Positions 18,523 to 28,699 of a stretch of DNA of 64,000 nucleotides are shown piece by piece. Under the pieces are notes generated by a model. The model did not search any database. It saw only the letters and a list, made by a program, of their open reading frames with translations, and was not told the origin of the DNA. Numbering within the stretch: the stretch's first letter is position 1; the number at the start of each line of letters is the position of its first letter. Both the position numbers and the translations under genes were made by a program. Origin of the DNA: Henriciella sp. (lineage in GTDB: Bacteria; Pseudomonadota; Alphaproteobacteria; Caulobacterales; Hyphomonadaceae); NCBI GenBank assembly GCA_013213785.1, contig JABSPZ010000010.1, positions 183,087-247,086 on the forward strand, given 5' to 3'.

Positions 18523-18632
18523 CGTCACCCTCGACAGCCGCAGGCTGTCTGAGGGCCCATCTCCAACGGCGTCTCTCAACTGCAAGAATTCGAGATGGAT
18601 CCTCGGACCGCTCCGCGGTCGAGGAAGACGCA
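18523..18632. repeat. Pair of REP-like imperfect palindromes
   Basis: Two short hairpins lie just after the carboxyltransferase gene. The first pairs CCCTCGACAGCC with GGCTGTCTGAGGG around GCA; the second pairs CCTCGGACCGC with GCGGTCGAGG around TCC. Each stem has one bulged base, on the 3-prime arm in the first and on the 5-prime arm in the second, giving a mirror arrangement. The flanking words GAGATGGATCC and GAAGACG resemble repeated intergenic palindromes I recall from other alphaproteobacteria. No other copy is evident in this window. Confidence 0.5.
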
Positions 18633-19052
18633 ATCTAAGCCACTATCCCAGCACGAACATCCAGACCGCCCCTCGGCGCCTGGAGTTAAGAGACTAGGCG
18701 CGCTTGGAACAAACGCGAAGCGAACTGCCGCTCTCTCGAAACGGCCTTATAGCGCCTGGTCAAAGCGCGCCCATGGCGGCATGTTTTCAACTTTGGTCTC
18801 CCGGATCAGGTGTCCAGGACAACTCCGGGGGGATTGCTCTTACAGGTTCGACCCTCGCCGCCTGCCATCGGACAAACGGGCTGAGCTCCCCCGACTGGCA
18901 CCAAGCAAAGGGTTCGGAGCCCCAAGCCCAGCCACCAGACCGCCACTCTCCCCCTCAATCCAGCCGATCCTGACAAGCCTCTCACCAGGAGGAGATAGGC
19001 TGTAGTTTATAGGGCGCGAAATTGGGTCGGATTGGGGGTGAGTTTACGACGC
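18633..19052. other. GC-rich intergenic stretch with no recognised gene
   Basis: With the repeats before it, this is the only gap longer than 300 bases. Open frames exist on the + strand (18595-19005) but have odd composition (rich in Arg, Pro and Ser) and no recognisable domain. There are several self-complementary segments: CCGGA ... TCCGG around 18801-18828 enclosing TGTCCAGGACA, and a GGGGG run near 18830 that could pair with CCCCC near 18889. This looks more like a structured RNA or a decayed element than a protein gene. I tested it by eye for tmRNA, RNase P RNA, SRP RNA and tRNA signatures without success. Confidence 0.35.
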
Positions 19053-19673
19053 TCACTCAATCTCTGCTTTCGCCCCCGACGAGGCCCCCGGCAAGCGCGG
19101 TGTGTTGAGATATGTCGCCACCCAATGGATGGCGGCGACCAGGAGTAAGTCGTTATGGCGTTCCATCTGGACGCTGAAATAAATACCGCCCAAAGCCGCG
19201 CCGACGCACCAGTACCATTTCCAGCGTAGAGTGAAGAAGTGCTGCGCACCAAATAGGACGGCGCTGATTAAAGCTGCCGTCCAAACAGACGCGCCAGCAC
19301 TTTCCAACCCTTGCGGCACCGCAAGGCGGAATACCCACTCTTCCCACAGGGACAGCGCGCCGAGATAGAGCACCCATCCGAGCTTTGCTACATTCCAATC
19401 CCGATCGATGCGCCAGGCATACATATTCAACGCTAACAGAATGAGCACAGCCCCGGCGGCGTAGCGCCCCGGGTGCGCGGCGACAGGAGCCAAGGAATCT
19501 CCGAAAACGCGCTGGAAGGTGGGCACAGTCAAAAACAGAAGCCCGAGCGTGAGACCAGGCAGCCCGTGTCGCAGGAAAACGGCACGAAACGTGGTTAGCC
19601 GATCACCGGTGAAGTCTTTTTCGCGCTGAAGCCGGCGACGGCGGGACGGTGAAGTTTTGGTGGGTGCGATCAT
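19053..19673 (-). CDS. CPBP-family intramembrane endopeptidase
   Basis: Protein of 206 residues with about five membrane segments. It has the three CPBP (Abi/Rce1) motifs: EEWVFR (EExxxR), FGAQHF (FxxxH) and AAIHWVAT (HxxxB). These glutamate intramembrane proteases process membrane proteins; the bacterial roles are varied and no substrate can be named. The N-terminus is short and basic (SRRRRLQREK). The C-terminal part is followed by the unidentified stretch above. Confidence 0.75.
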   Translation of the reverse strand: MIAPTKTSPSRRRRLQREKDFTGDRLTTFRAVFLRHGLPGLTLGLLFLTVPTFQRVFGDSLAPVAAHPGRYAAGAVLILLALNMYAWRIDRDWNVAKLGWVLYLGALSLWEEWVFRLAVPQGLESAGASVWTAALISAVLFGAQHFFTLRWKWYWCVGAALGGIYFSVQMERHNDLLLVAAIHWVATYLNTPRLPGASSGAKAEIE

Positions 19674-19767
19674 ACGCGCGACTTAAGCGGAATTCGGTCA
19701 CGATAGATAGCGGGCGGAGATCTTTGGGGCAGATTAGGAGACGAGTTGGGTGTCAGGGGTAAAGCGT

Positions 19768-22248
<2,481 letters not shown>

Positions 22249-22261
22249 ACTCTTGCTCCGT

Positions 22262-22371
22262 TCCTACGCCGGTTGGCAAACCTTTGATCAAGGATGCTAG
22301 CCGGATCAGGTTCTAAGGGTGCTGGAGCGGATCGGCCCCATCTCAGCGCTTCCAAACGCGCCCCTCGGATA
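22262..22371 (-). promoter_or_regulatory. TPP (THI-box) riboswitch
   Basis: On the - strand the conserved blocks are all present and in order: GAGGGGCGC, then GCTGAGAT, then ACCCTTAGAACCTGATCC, and finally ACCGGCGTAGGAA. These are the pyrimidine-sensor (CTGAGAT) and pyrophosphate-sensor parts of the thiamine pyrophosphate riboswitch. It ends about 13 bases before the TTG start of the DUF1801 gene, with the GGAG of that gene right after it, which favours control of translation initiation. Confidence 0.95.
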
Positions 22372-22407
22372 GGCTTAGCGTAGAGGTTTAGAGACGTAAG
22401 GACAAGC

Positions 22408-23055
22408 CTAATCGCGCCGCAGCGTCAAATAGCCGAGTGCCATATCGGTGACCTCTTCGATCAGTGACTCATCGTCGAGATTGGCGGCCTCGATAAGCGT
22501 ATCACTCGGCATCAAAGCGGCGCGAACAAAAATCGTATTGAAGAAGACGCCAAGAATGCTGGTGGCGCGCGTGTGATCTTTGATTGAGATCTCGTCTTCG
22601 TAAATCGTGAGCAAGTCAGCGATGGGTTGAAAACTACGCACCACGAGCGCTGCCCAATCATCTTCTTTCAGATCTGGATGGAGGCGCGCATACGTATGCA
22701 CAGCTCGCAGAATATGGGCGTTTTCGAGGGTTTGAGCATGCACAGCCCGCGTGATTTCAAACAGCGCTGTGCGGAGCGAGCCCATAGCGCGAAACGCTGC
22801 GGCGGCGTCTTGTTCTTCTGCTGTTTTGAGGCGCGCCGTGACCTGCTCTCGCCAATACGCCAAGAGCGCTTCGAGGAATGCGGTTTTGTCTTTGAAGTGC
22901 GAGTAAACCGAGCCGACGGCAACCCCCGCCTCTTTCGCGATATCCTGTACCGAAATCATCTCGAACTCTTGGCTCCGCAGCAACCGTTCGAGGGCCGCCA
23001 TGAGCTTTCCATGCGTGCGGATTGCGCGAGATTGTTGCGGGGGTTTCGGCGCCAT
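22408..23055 (-). CDS. TetR/AcrR-family transcriptional regulator
   Basis: Protein of 215 residues. The N-terminal helix-turn-helix is clear: ISVQDIAKEAGVAVGSVYSHFKDKTAFLEALL (about 38-69). The C-terminal ligand-binding half is helical and not specific. It is divergent from a CPBP-family gene across an 86-base gap that is rich in A and T, so it probably controls itself and that gene. The likely effector is unknown. Confidence 0.9.
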   Translation of the reverse strand: MAPKPPQQSRAIRTHGKLMAALERLLRSQEFEMISVQDIAKEAGVAVGSVYSHFKDKTAFLEALLAYWREQVTARLKTAEEQDAAAAFRAMGSLRTALFEITRAVHAQTLENAHILRAVHTYARLHPDLKEDDWAALVVRSFQPIADLLTIYEDEISIKDHTRATSILGVFFNTIFVRAALMPSDTLIEAANLDDESLIEEVTDMALGYLTLRRD

Positions 23056-23080
23056 GATTCACCATTTGATAAATTGAACT

Positions 23081-23088
23081 TGAATTCA
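23081..23088. promoter_or_regulatory. TGAATTCA palindrome between the tetR-like and CPBP genes
   Basis: The AT-rich 86-base divergent gap holds TGAATTCA flanked by further A/T words that could serve as promoters in both directions. TetR proteins bind palindromes in such gaps, but the element is short and the call is weak. Confidence 0.25.
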
Positions 23089-23141
23089 TATTCTATTTTA
23101 TAGTATGACCTTCAGAAAGGGAAGCGTGAAAGGAAACGATA

Positions 23142-23873
23142 ATGCCGTTTTTGGAGTCAGAAAGCCTCTCTCTTATGGATATCTTGATGCTGCTCGTGAT
23201 CGTTGTCGGTCTTCCCCTAGAGGCGTTGCTGACGCTCAAGCGCAGCCGAAGCGAATTGGCCTCCGGCAAACCGGGCGTCCGGATCAAACACTATACGCAG
23301 ACGATCTTCCTGCTCTGGGTGGTCGCGCTGCCCATCTTAGTCATTTGGGCTGCAGGAGACCGAAATTGGGCAGAGCTTGGCTTTGCTGTGCAAGACAGCT
23401 GGATGGCGATTTCTGGCTGGGGGCTCGCAGCGCTGATTGCGATCTTCTTTTTGTTCCAATTCTCAATGGTTTCAAAATCCGAGACGACGCGAGACCAATT
23501 GCGAGAGGCCGTCGCTAAGAACCCGATCATGACCAATTTCATGCCTCACACTGAGGACGAGAAACACTTGTTTCATTTGGTGGGTACAACCGCTGGAATT
23601 ACAGAGGAAATCATTTTTCGCGGCTATTTGATCTGGGCCTTCAGCCTTTATCTACCGCTATGGGCCGCGGCGCTGGCATCGCTGTTCTTATTCACAATCT
23701 TGCACCTCTATCAGGGCGCAAAGCAATTGCCGGGCGTGTTCTTGATGGGCGCACTGGTCACCGCAGTGTTCTTGCTGTCAGGCTCGATCTGGCCAGCTAT
23801 TGCCGTCCATGTGTTCGTGGACGTCATCAACAATTCTATGGTTTGGAGAGCGCGCGCGCCCTTGGCGGCTTGA
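23142..23873 (+). CDS. CPBP-family intramembrane endopeptidase
   Basis: Protein of 243 residues with about seven hydrophobic segments. CPBP motifs are EEIIFRG (EExxxR), ILHLYQG (histidine of the second motif) and HVFVDVINN (HxxxB). AAGGAAA lies 6 bases before the ATG. It is divergent from the TetR-type regulator and presumably under its control. It is unrelated in position and poorly similar in sequence to the CPBP protein at 19053, so the two are separate members of the family. Confidence 0.82.
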   Translation: MPFLESESLSLMDILMLLVIVVGLPLEALLTLKRSRSELASGKPGVRIKHYTQTIFLLWVVALPILVIWAAGDRNWAELGFAVQDSWMAISGWGLAALIAIFFLFQFSMVSKSETTRDQLREAVAKNPIMTNFMPHTEDEKHLFHLVGTTAGITEEIIFRGYLIWAFSLYLPLWAAALASLFLFTILHLYQGAKQLPGVFLMGALVTAVFLLSGSIWPAIAVHVFVDVINNSMVWRARAPLAA

Positions 23874-23986
23874 TCGGGCGGCCGCTCAAACAGGTCTTAA
23901 CATCAAAGGCCGTTCCATTAACCAAATCCTGACCTCTCAGCAGGAGGGTGGCGCCAGATGATTCTCTATTTGAGTGGAGACCCAAT

Positions 23987-24808
23987 ATGGCGGACGCAGC
24001 AGCTCTAGCCCCGACAGCCGCAGACATGGCGCGGACCAAGGCGAGGCCGAAAACCAAAGGCCCAAAAGTCAAAGTCGACTTCTGGGCGACCGATCTCAAC
24101 ACGGCTGAAATCGGGATCATGAAGCGAACCCAGAATGAGGCCGCATCTGATCAGTTCACCAAGGATATGGAGCTGTATGGCCAGACCGTAATTGATGGTC
24201 GACGCGAGGCACTGATCGGATACCGCCAAGAATTGTGGGATGGCAGCGAGGGCTTTGATCGCCGTTTGGTCATTAAACTGTTCTCTGAGACGCTTGGTTG
24301 GCGCGGGACAGCCGAAATGTTGCTCGGTCGTTCGGTCCAGCTTTCACTGGCGGCGGGCGGACAACCGGTTCCGGTCTTCTCGATCAATCTGTCGCGCCAC
24401 AAACAGTTGATCCAACTCGAGCGCTGCGCGGTGAAATGGCCGTTTATGCCGGAGAAATACAGCTTCTTCATCCAAGGCAAAAACAGCGTGAAGTTCTACA
24501 CGATCAAACGCCATCTGATCAGCTTTGGCGCCGATTACAGCATCTATGATCATAAGGGCCGCAAGATCGGTGTCCTGGATCACCAACTGATCAATCTCGG
24601 CGGGGCCTGGATGATGCGCCTCGATCCAGAACACCGCACGCGGCAGCTGGAATCCGTGCTCGAACTTTTCTGTGCGGTGCTCAAGTTTAACCGCGCCAGC
24701 AAAGGTCATGTTCGCAAACTGACAGAACAGGTCTTACGCGGGAAAGTGCACCCTGACTTGGATCATGATGAGGAAGACCTCTATCTCAATCCAAGGGCGC
24801 GCCGCTAA
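23987..24808 (+). CDS. Conserved-looking protein of unknown function, possible tubby/LURP-one-like fold
   Basis: I do not recognise this 273-residue protein. It starts MADAAALAPTAADMARTK; ATG 23987 is chosen because GGAG lies 8 bases upstream, and the in-frame GTG at 23948 lacks one. There is no signal peptide or membrane segment. The middle to C-terminal part alternates hydrophobic strands with glycines (YSIYDHKGRKIGVLDHQLINLGGAWMM), which is reminiscent of the tubby C-terminal/LURP-one barrel, but this is only a visual impression. It converges with the ArsC-like gene with two bases between. Confidence 0.55.
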   Translation: MADAAALAPTAADMARTKARPKTKGPKVKVDFWATDLNTAEIGIMKRTQNEAASDQFTKDMELYGQTVIDGRREALIGYRQELWDGSEGFDRRLVIKLFSETLGWRGTAEMLLGRSVQLSLAAGGQPVPVFSINLSRHKQLIQLERCAVKWPFMPEKYSFFIQGKNSVKFYTIKRHLISFGADYSIYDHKGRKIGVLDHQLINLGGAWMMRLDPEHRTRQLESVLELFCAVLKFNRASKGHVRKLTEQVLRGKVHPDLDHDEEDLYLNPRARR

Positions 24809-24810
24809 AT

Positions 24811-25143
24811 CTATAAAAGCGCTGCTTGGACGTCTTTGGTCCAACCGACATGAATGTCTGTGCCGGTGGCAATGACCGGGCGTTTGACCAAGGTCGGATT
24901 GGCAATCAGGAGCGCGTCCGGCGCTGTTTCACGTTCCGCCTCGCTGAGGTTGCGCCACGTGGTCGAGCGCCGGTTGATCAACACGTCTGATCCTGCGCTT
25001 TCAAGCCAAGACGGCACCAAAGACTTAAGTTCCGCGTCGGCGCGAATGTCGACAAACGCATAGGCCTGACCAGATGCGTCTAAGGCCTTCATCGCTTTTT
25101 TGCAGGTGTCGCAATTCTTCAAGCCATATAGCGTCAGGGCCAT
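24811..25143 (-). CDS. ArsC/Spx-family thioredoxin-fold protein (YffB-like)
   Basis: Protein of 110 residues starting MALTLYGLKNCDTCKKAMKAL. CDTC is the CxxC of the thioredoxin fold and LVKRPVI is the typical later motif of the arsenate reductase/Spx/YffB family. YffB-type members are glutathione-linked proteins and usually do not reduce arsenate; no ars gene is near. AAGGA is placed correctly before the ATG. It is the third gene of a leftward run with the MBL hydrolase and the DUF2164 gene. Confidence 0.85.
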   Translation of the reverse strand: MALTLYGLKNCDTCKKAMKALDASGQAYAFVDIRADAELKSLVPSWLESAGSDVLINRRSTTWRNLSEAERETAPDALLIANPTLVKRPVIATGTDIHVGWTKDVQAALL

Positions 25144-25162
25144 GTCGTGTCCTTCGTTCAGA

Positions 25163-25402
25163 TCAGGTTTGATCGTCGACATAGACCTCGCCATCCAAAT
25201 CGTCGAGTTTGGATTGCAAGTGGGCGCGGACATCCTGCACGGCTTGATTATAGATCCCGGGCCCAAGCGTTTTCAGCATCAGATCTAAGACTTGTTCTGC
25301 GCGAAACGCCGATAGGGGTTCGTCGAATTCTGATTGAAACAGCGTTTGCAATTGCCCCGCAAGACGCTCGCGTTGCTCTGGCGATAGCGTGATCTGTTTC
25401 AT
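25163..25402 (-). CDS. DUF2164 family protein
   Basis: A 79-residue acidic protein. The pattern LSPEQRERLAGQLQTLFQSEFDEPLSAFRAEQVLDLMLKTLGPGIYNQAVQDVRAHL matches the DUF2164 family (about 80 residues, function unknown). Its start codon overlaps the MBL hydrolase stop by four bases (ATGA), and the ArsC-like gene follows 19 bases later. Confidence 0.8.
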   Translation of the reverse strand: MKQITLSPEQRERLAGQLQTLFQSEFDEPLSAFRAEQVLDLMLKTLGPGIYNQAVQDVRAHLQSKLDDLDGEVYVDDQT

Positions 25403-26217
25403 TCGCTCTGATCCGGTTCTAGGAGGCGGGTTTCGCCAGGTTCGTGCAGGAAATCGGCACCCGAAAAAACAAGAACTGGCGGCAAGTTTATCGGCACATG
25501 AATCCCCGTGGCGCGGCTTGCATTCAAGCGCTCATTCAAGATCTGCGGCCCGTCCCACATGCCAAAGAACCAGTATGGCGGATAAGCCGTATGGGTCTGT
25601 TTGGCCTGCCAATGGGCATCTAATGGCGCAAAGTGCTCATCATTCGGATCTGCATCGCCCAAGTGCATGACGGTGATCCCATCCGCAAGTGTGACGCGCC
25701 AAACCAGGTTGGACACGTCCGCCCTGCCCGGCCAACCGGCATGCGGAATGCGCACAACATCAATCGTCAGGCCGCCTTCATGAAAGCTAAGCGGGGCATC
25801 TTTGTATTCAAGCGGAACTTCTACGACGCGATCAAAGATCTCTTCATTCTCGGTTTCCTCGCGCATCCACTCCGCGGCCTGAGCCGGGACGTAGACTTTG
25901 ACCTTTGGATGCGTCTCCAAATAGACGATCACTTCATCCACCGAGAAATGATCCGGATGCATATGGCTCACAAAGATAGCGTCGATGCCTTCGAACGGCG
26001 CGTCCCCTGCCATTAGAGCGAGCCGCATCTCTTCCGGCACCATTTGGTAGGTTCCGAACCCATTCGGGAACAGCGGGTCAAACAGGATGGTCGTATGACC
26101 ATCACTCACCATGATCCCCTCATTGCCGAGATAGGTTGTTTCCGTGGGCGTCTCTGGGTGCGCCAGTGCCAATGGTGCGGTGGCAAAACCGATCAGCAGA
26201 GACAGTAAGAAACGCAT
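25399..26217 (-). CDS. Secreted metallo-beta-lactamase-fold hydrolase
   Basis: Protein of 272 residues with a signal peptide (MRFLLSLLIGFATAPLALA). The zinc-binding motif HMHPDH is present (HxHxDH), with later ligands probably in PHAGWPG and HLGDADPND. The fold is that of the L-ascorbate-6-phosphate-lactonase/UlaG-like group; it should act in the periplasm on an unknown substrate. The start at 26217 is supported by GGAG 8 bases upstream. It heads a three-gene run with DUF2164 and the ArsC-like gene. Confidence 0.85.
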   Translation of the reverse strand: MRFLLSLLIGFATAPLALAHPETPTETTYLGNEGIMVSDGHTTILFDPLFPNGFGTYQMVPEEMRLALMAGDAPFEGIDAIFVSHMHPDHFSVDEVIVYLETHPKVKVYVPAQAAEWMREETENEEIFDRVVEVPLEYKDAPLSFHEGGLTIDVVRIPHAGWPGRADVSNLVWRVTLADGITVMHLGDADPNDEHFAPLDAHWQAKQTHTAYPPYWFFGMWDGPQILNERLNASRATGIHVPINLPPVLVFSGADFLHEPGETRLLEPDQSE

Positions 26218-26284
26218 GGGATTAGCTCCGCAGGACAATAGCATCATTAAACCAGTGTAAACACGGGTTCGCTATTGCCAATGT

Positions 26285-27799
26285 ATGACGAGGGGTCGTT
26301 ATCATCTACTGGCCAGCCTAGCGGCGTTTACGTTGGGCGTTGGGACGGCATTCGCGGCGCCAGGCGATATCCTCTTGCAAGACGATTTCGATGATGGCGC
26401 TGGGTGCGGCACGCTTTCGCCAACCTGGACCGTCTCAGACACAAATCTCGCAGGCACGGGCACGCAGACGTCTAATTCAGGCTCCTGCTCCGCCTTTACG
26501 CGTGGCACGGTGGTGACGATTACTGGGCCGGTGATTGATCTCTCGGCCGCCACCGGAGCGACACTGACGGCTTGGCTAAGACAGGGCCTCGATGCCTTCA
26601 GTGAAGATGTCGATGCCGGCGAAGATTTTGTCTTTGAATATTTGGACGCTGGATCGAATTGGATCCCGATTGAAACTTTGTTCGGCGCGGGTCCGAATGG
26701 CGAGGTCACTAATGTCAGCCTCGATCTGCCGCTCGGCGCGCTACACGCGAACTTCCAACTCCGGTTCAGGCAAACAGGCGGCAGTGGCGGTCCACCCGCG
26801 AATGGCGGCATCGGTTTTGACTATTGGCATATCGATGATGTGCTTCTGGTTGAAACAGGGACACCGCCGCCAGTTGAATTGCCGTCTGGCATGGGTGTCG
26901 GACTGTGCGAACGGTTTGAAAGTGGCTTTGGCAATTGGACGGCCAGCAATGCCACACGCGCCGGCGTGAATGGAGATACATTCCAATCGCCGAGCAACTC
27001 CATGTTCTTACGACATGACACGGTTACCGCGACCTCACTCGCCTTCAATTCGGCTGGACTGGCGGACATTGACGTTTGGGTACGCCGCGGCTCGGATCTG
27101 TTCAGTGAGAACCCGGATAATGGCGAAGATCTCACCTTTGAATATCTCGATGCGTCCAACACTTGGGTCGCGCTGGAAACCTTTCCGGGCAATGGCACGC
27201 AAGGCGAGGTTTTTGATCGAACTTACGCGATGCCCGCCGCCGCGCTCCACGCGAACTTCCGCGTACGATTTAGCTATAATGGCGCCAGTGGGTCGGACTT
27301 CGACTACTGGCACGTGGATGATCTTTGCTTCAATAGCGGCGAACCGGACTTCATCGTCACCAAGTCCGTTGCAATTGTTCAGGACCCGATCAACGGGACG
27401 CTCAATCCACTAAGCATTCCGGGCGCATGGGCTGTTTATTCTATCCAAGTGACCAATACGGGTCGCGGCAACGCAGATGCCGGAACTGTTGCAATCGGCG
27501 ACATGATCGATCCGAATATCAGCCTCTTCACAGGCAACTTTAACGGCGCCGGAAGTCCATTTGTCTTCGTTGATGGAAGCGGTGCCAGTGCCAGCGGATT
27601 GTCACTCAATTTCGGTTCGCTCGGTGATGGCAGTGACGGCGTCACCTTCTTGAACGGCGGCGGCGGATCAATGGTCCCCAACGGGGATTTCGACCCGAGC
27701 GTTGCTGGCTTCAACCTACAATTTGACGGCGCCATGAATGGCTCTGATGGCACCGCAAACCCGACCTTTACGGTTCAGTACCGCGTCCTTGTCGAGTAA
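26285..27799 (+). CDS. Secreted protein with two MAM/lectin-like repeats and a DUF11-like domain
   Basis: Protein of 504 residues with a signal peptide (LLASLAAFTLGVGTAFA). Two repeated beta-sandwich domains of about 150 residues follow; each ends with FDYWHIDDV or FDYWHVDDL and contains an SEDVDAGEDFVFEYLD- or SENPDNGEDLTFEYLD-type strand, as in MAM/concanavalin-like domains. The C-terminal domain (about 355-504; TKSVAIVQDPINGTLNPLSIPG) resembles DUF11-type Ig-like domains. It is related to the ends of the proteins at 30833 and 63290. It was probably exported by Sec; the binding partner is unknown. Its stop codon abuts that of the next gene. Confidence 0.7.
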   Translation: MTRGRYHLLASLAAFTLGVGTAFAAPGDILLQDDFDDGAGCGTLSPTWTVSDTNLAGTGTQTSNSGSCSAFTRGTVVTITGPVIDLSAATGATLTAWLRQGLDAFSEDVDAGEDFVFEYLDAGSNWIPIETLFGAGPNGEVTNVSLDLPLGALHANFQLRFRQTGGSGGPPANGGIGFDYWHIDDVLLVETGTPPPVELPSGMGVGLCERFESGFGNWTASNATRAGVNGDTFQSPSNSMFLRHDTVTATSLAFNSAGLADIDVWVRRGSDLFSENPDNGEDLTFEYLDASNTWVALETFPGNGTQGEVFDRTYAMPAAALHANFRVRFSYNGASGSDFDYWHVDDLCFNSGEPDFIVTKSVAIVQDPINGTLNPLSIPGAWAVYSIQVTNTGRGNADAGTVAIGDMIDPNISLFTGNFNGAGSPFVFVDGSGASASGLSLNFGSLGDGSDGVTFLNGGGGSMVPNGDFDPSVAGFNLQFDGAMNGSDGTANPTFTVQYRVLVE

Positions 27800-28561
27800 C
27801 TATTCGACCACACCCACAATTGGCCCAAGGTCTGAGCCGAGCTCATTGCGGTTGATCTCGGGCGCGTAAATACGGCTCACTTGTCCATCGAGAAACAAGG
27901 CATCCGGAACGCCAATCTCATCTCGAAACAAAGTCGCGAAATCGTGGAAGGTGACAGCCGTATCGGAGATCGCGAAGTGAACCATCTGTCCATCGTCGCT
28001 GACCCCGACACCATTGCGCCGTCGCCGAGAGGTGCCGTCCGGGTTCAAGCCGGGATGCAGCGCGCCGTCGATCACCAGCATGGGCCCCGATTGCGTGGCA
28101 TAAGTCGGATCTATGCCTAGATCGATATAGGTCTGGCTCTCATGAATCCCGGCTTCAAATCGCGAGATCCAAAAGACACCGTTGGGCTTAAGGTGAAAGT
28201 TTCCGGGTCCATCATTCGTATTGACGGTGGCGCGGTCGCCAAACTCATCTCTGAAGAAACCGACTGGGCTTCGGTCTTCGTGATACATGCCGCCATTCAT
28301 CGCGAAGATCAGAGACTGGCCTTGTTCATCAAGCTCCCGTTCCAGCGCGTTAAACTGCCGGTAGGCCTCTCCCTCGGCATCGCTGTGAAACAGGCGAATG
28401 CGGTGCTCGGACATTGAGTATGTGCAAACCGCGTAGGCATCTCCTTTGTGGGAGATAGACGCGCACGCTTGATCGCCAGGCGCAGCATCAGGTGCTGTGG
28501 CTTGTTCTGCGCAGGCCGCGATGGCCAAACTTGTCACCCAGAAAAGAGCTAAGAGGCGCAA
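27800..28561 (-). CDS. Phosphodiester glycosidase (NAGPA/DUF2233) family lipoprotein
   Basis: Protein of 253 residues with a lipoprotein signal (WVTSLAIAAC). The family signature is visible in the run FAMNGGMY, then GPMLVIDG, then RRNGVGV and FLDGQVSR, as in NAGPA domains that cleave GlcNAc phosphodiesters, and YoeB-like DUF2233 proteins. Anchored in the periplasm. The start is TTG at 28561, with AGGAG 7 bases upstream. Confidence 0.85.
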   Translation of the reverse strand: MRLLALFWVTSLAIAACAEQATAPDAAPGDQACASISHKGDAYAVCTYSMSEHRIRLFHSDAEGEAYRQFNALERELDEQGQSLIFAMNGGMYHEDRSPVGFFRDEFGDRATVNTNDGPGNFHLKPNGVFWISRFEAGIHESQTYIDLGIDPTYATQSGPMLVIDGALHPGLNPDGTSRRRRNGVGVSDDGQMVHFAISDTAVTFHDFATLFRDEIGVPDALFLDGQVSRIYAPEINRNELGSDLGPIVGVVE

Positions 28562-28699
28562 TCAGATCTCCTACCAATGCGAGTTTCGCGACCCCGTAAA
28601 GGATGGCGGGGTTCGCAAGCCTGATCAACGCAGTCTCTCTCTTATTGTGGCGTGAAAACGGCCATCAACGTGAATTTGATATCAGACCGAGGTGACGCG

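Noticed and set aside
17098..18633. 511-codon open frame on the - strand
   Set aside because: It is antisense to the acyl-CoA carboxyltransferase gene in a GC-rich stretch; the encoded sequence is Arg- and Asp-rich with no domain, whereas the + strand frame is an unmistakable enzyme.
18841..18860. T-loop-like GGTTCGACCC that suggested a tRNA or tmRNA
   Set aside because: The flanking bases do not form a T-stem, no acceptor stem or tag reading frame (ANDN-type) is found on either strand.
18595..19005. 136-codon open frame
   Set aside because: No recognisable domain, Pro/Arg/Ser-rich, begins inside a REP-like palindrome.
28580..28613. Hairpin downstream of the 652-codon gene as a terminator
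   Set aside because: ACCCCG/CGGGGT can pair but no T-run follows on the - strand.
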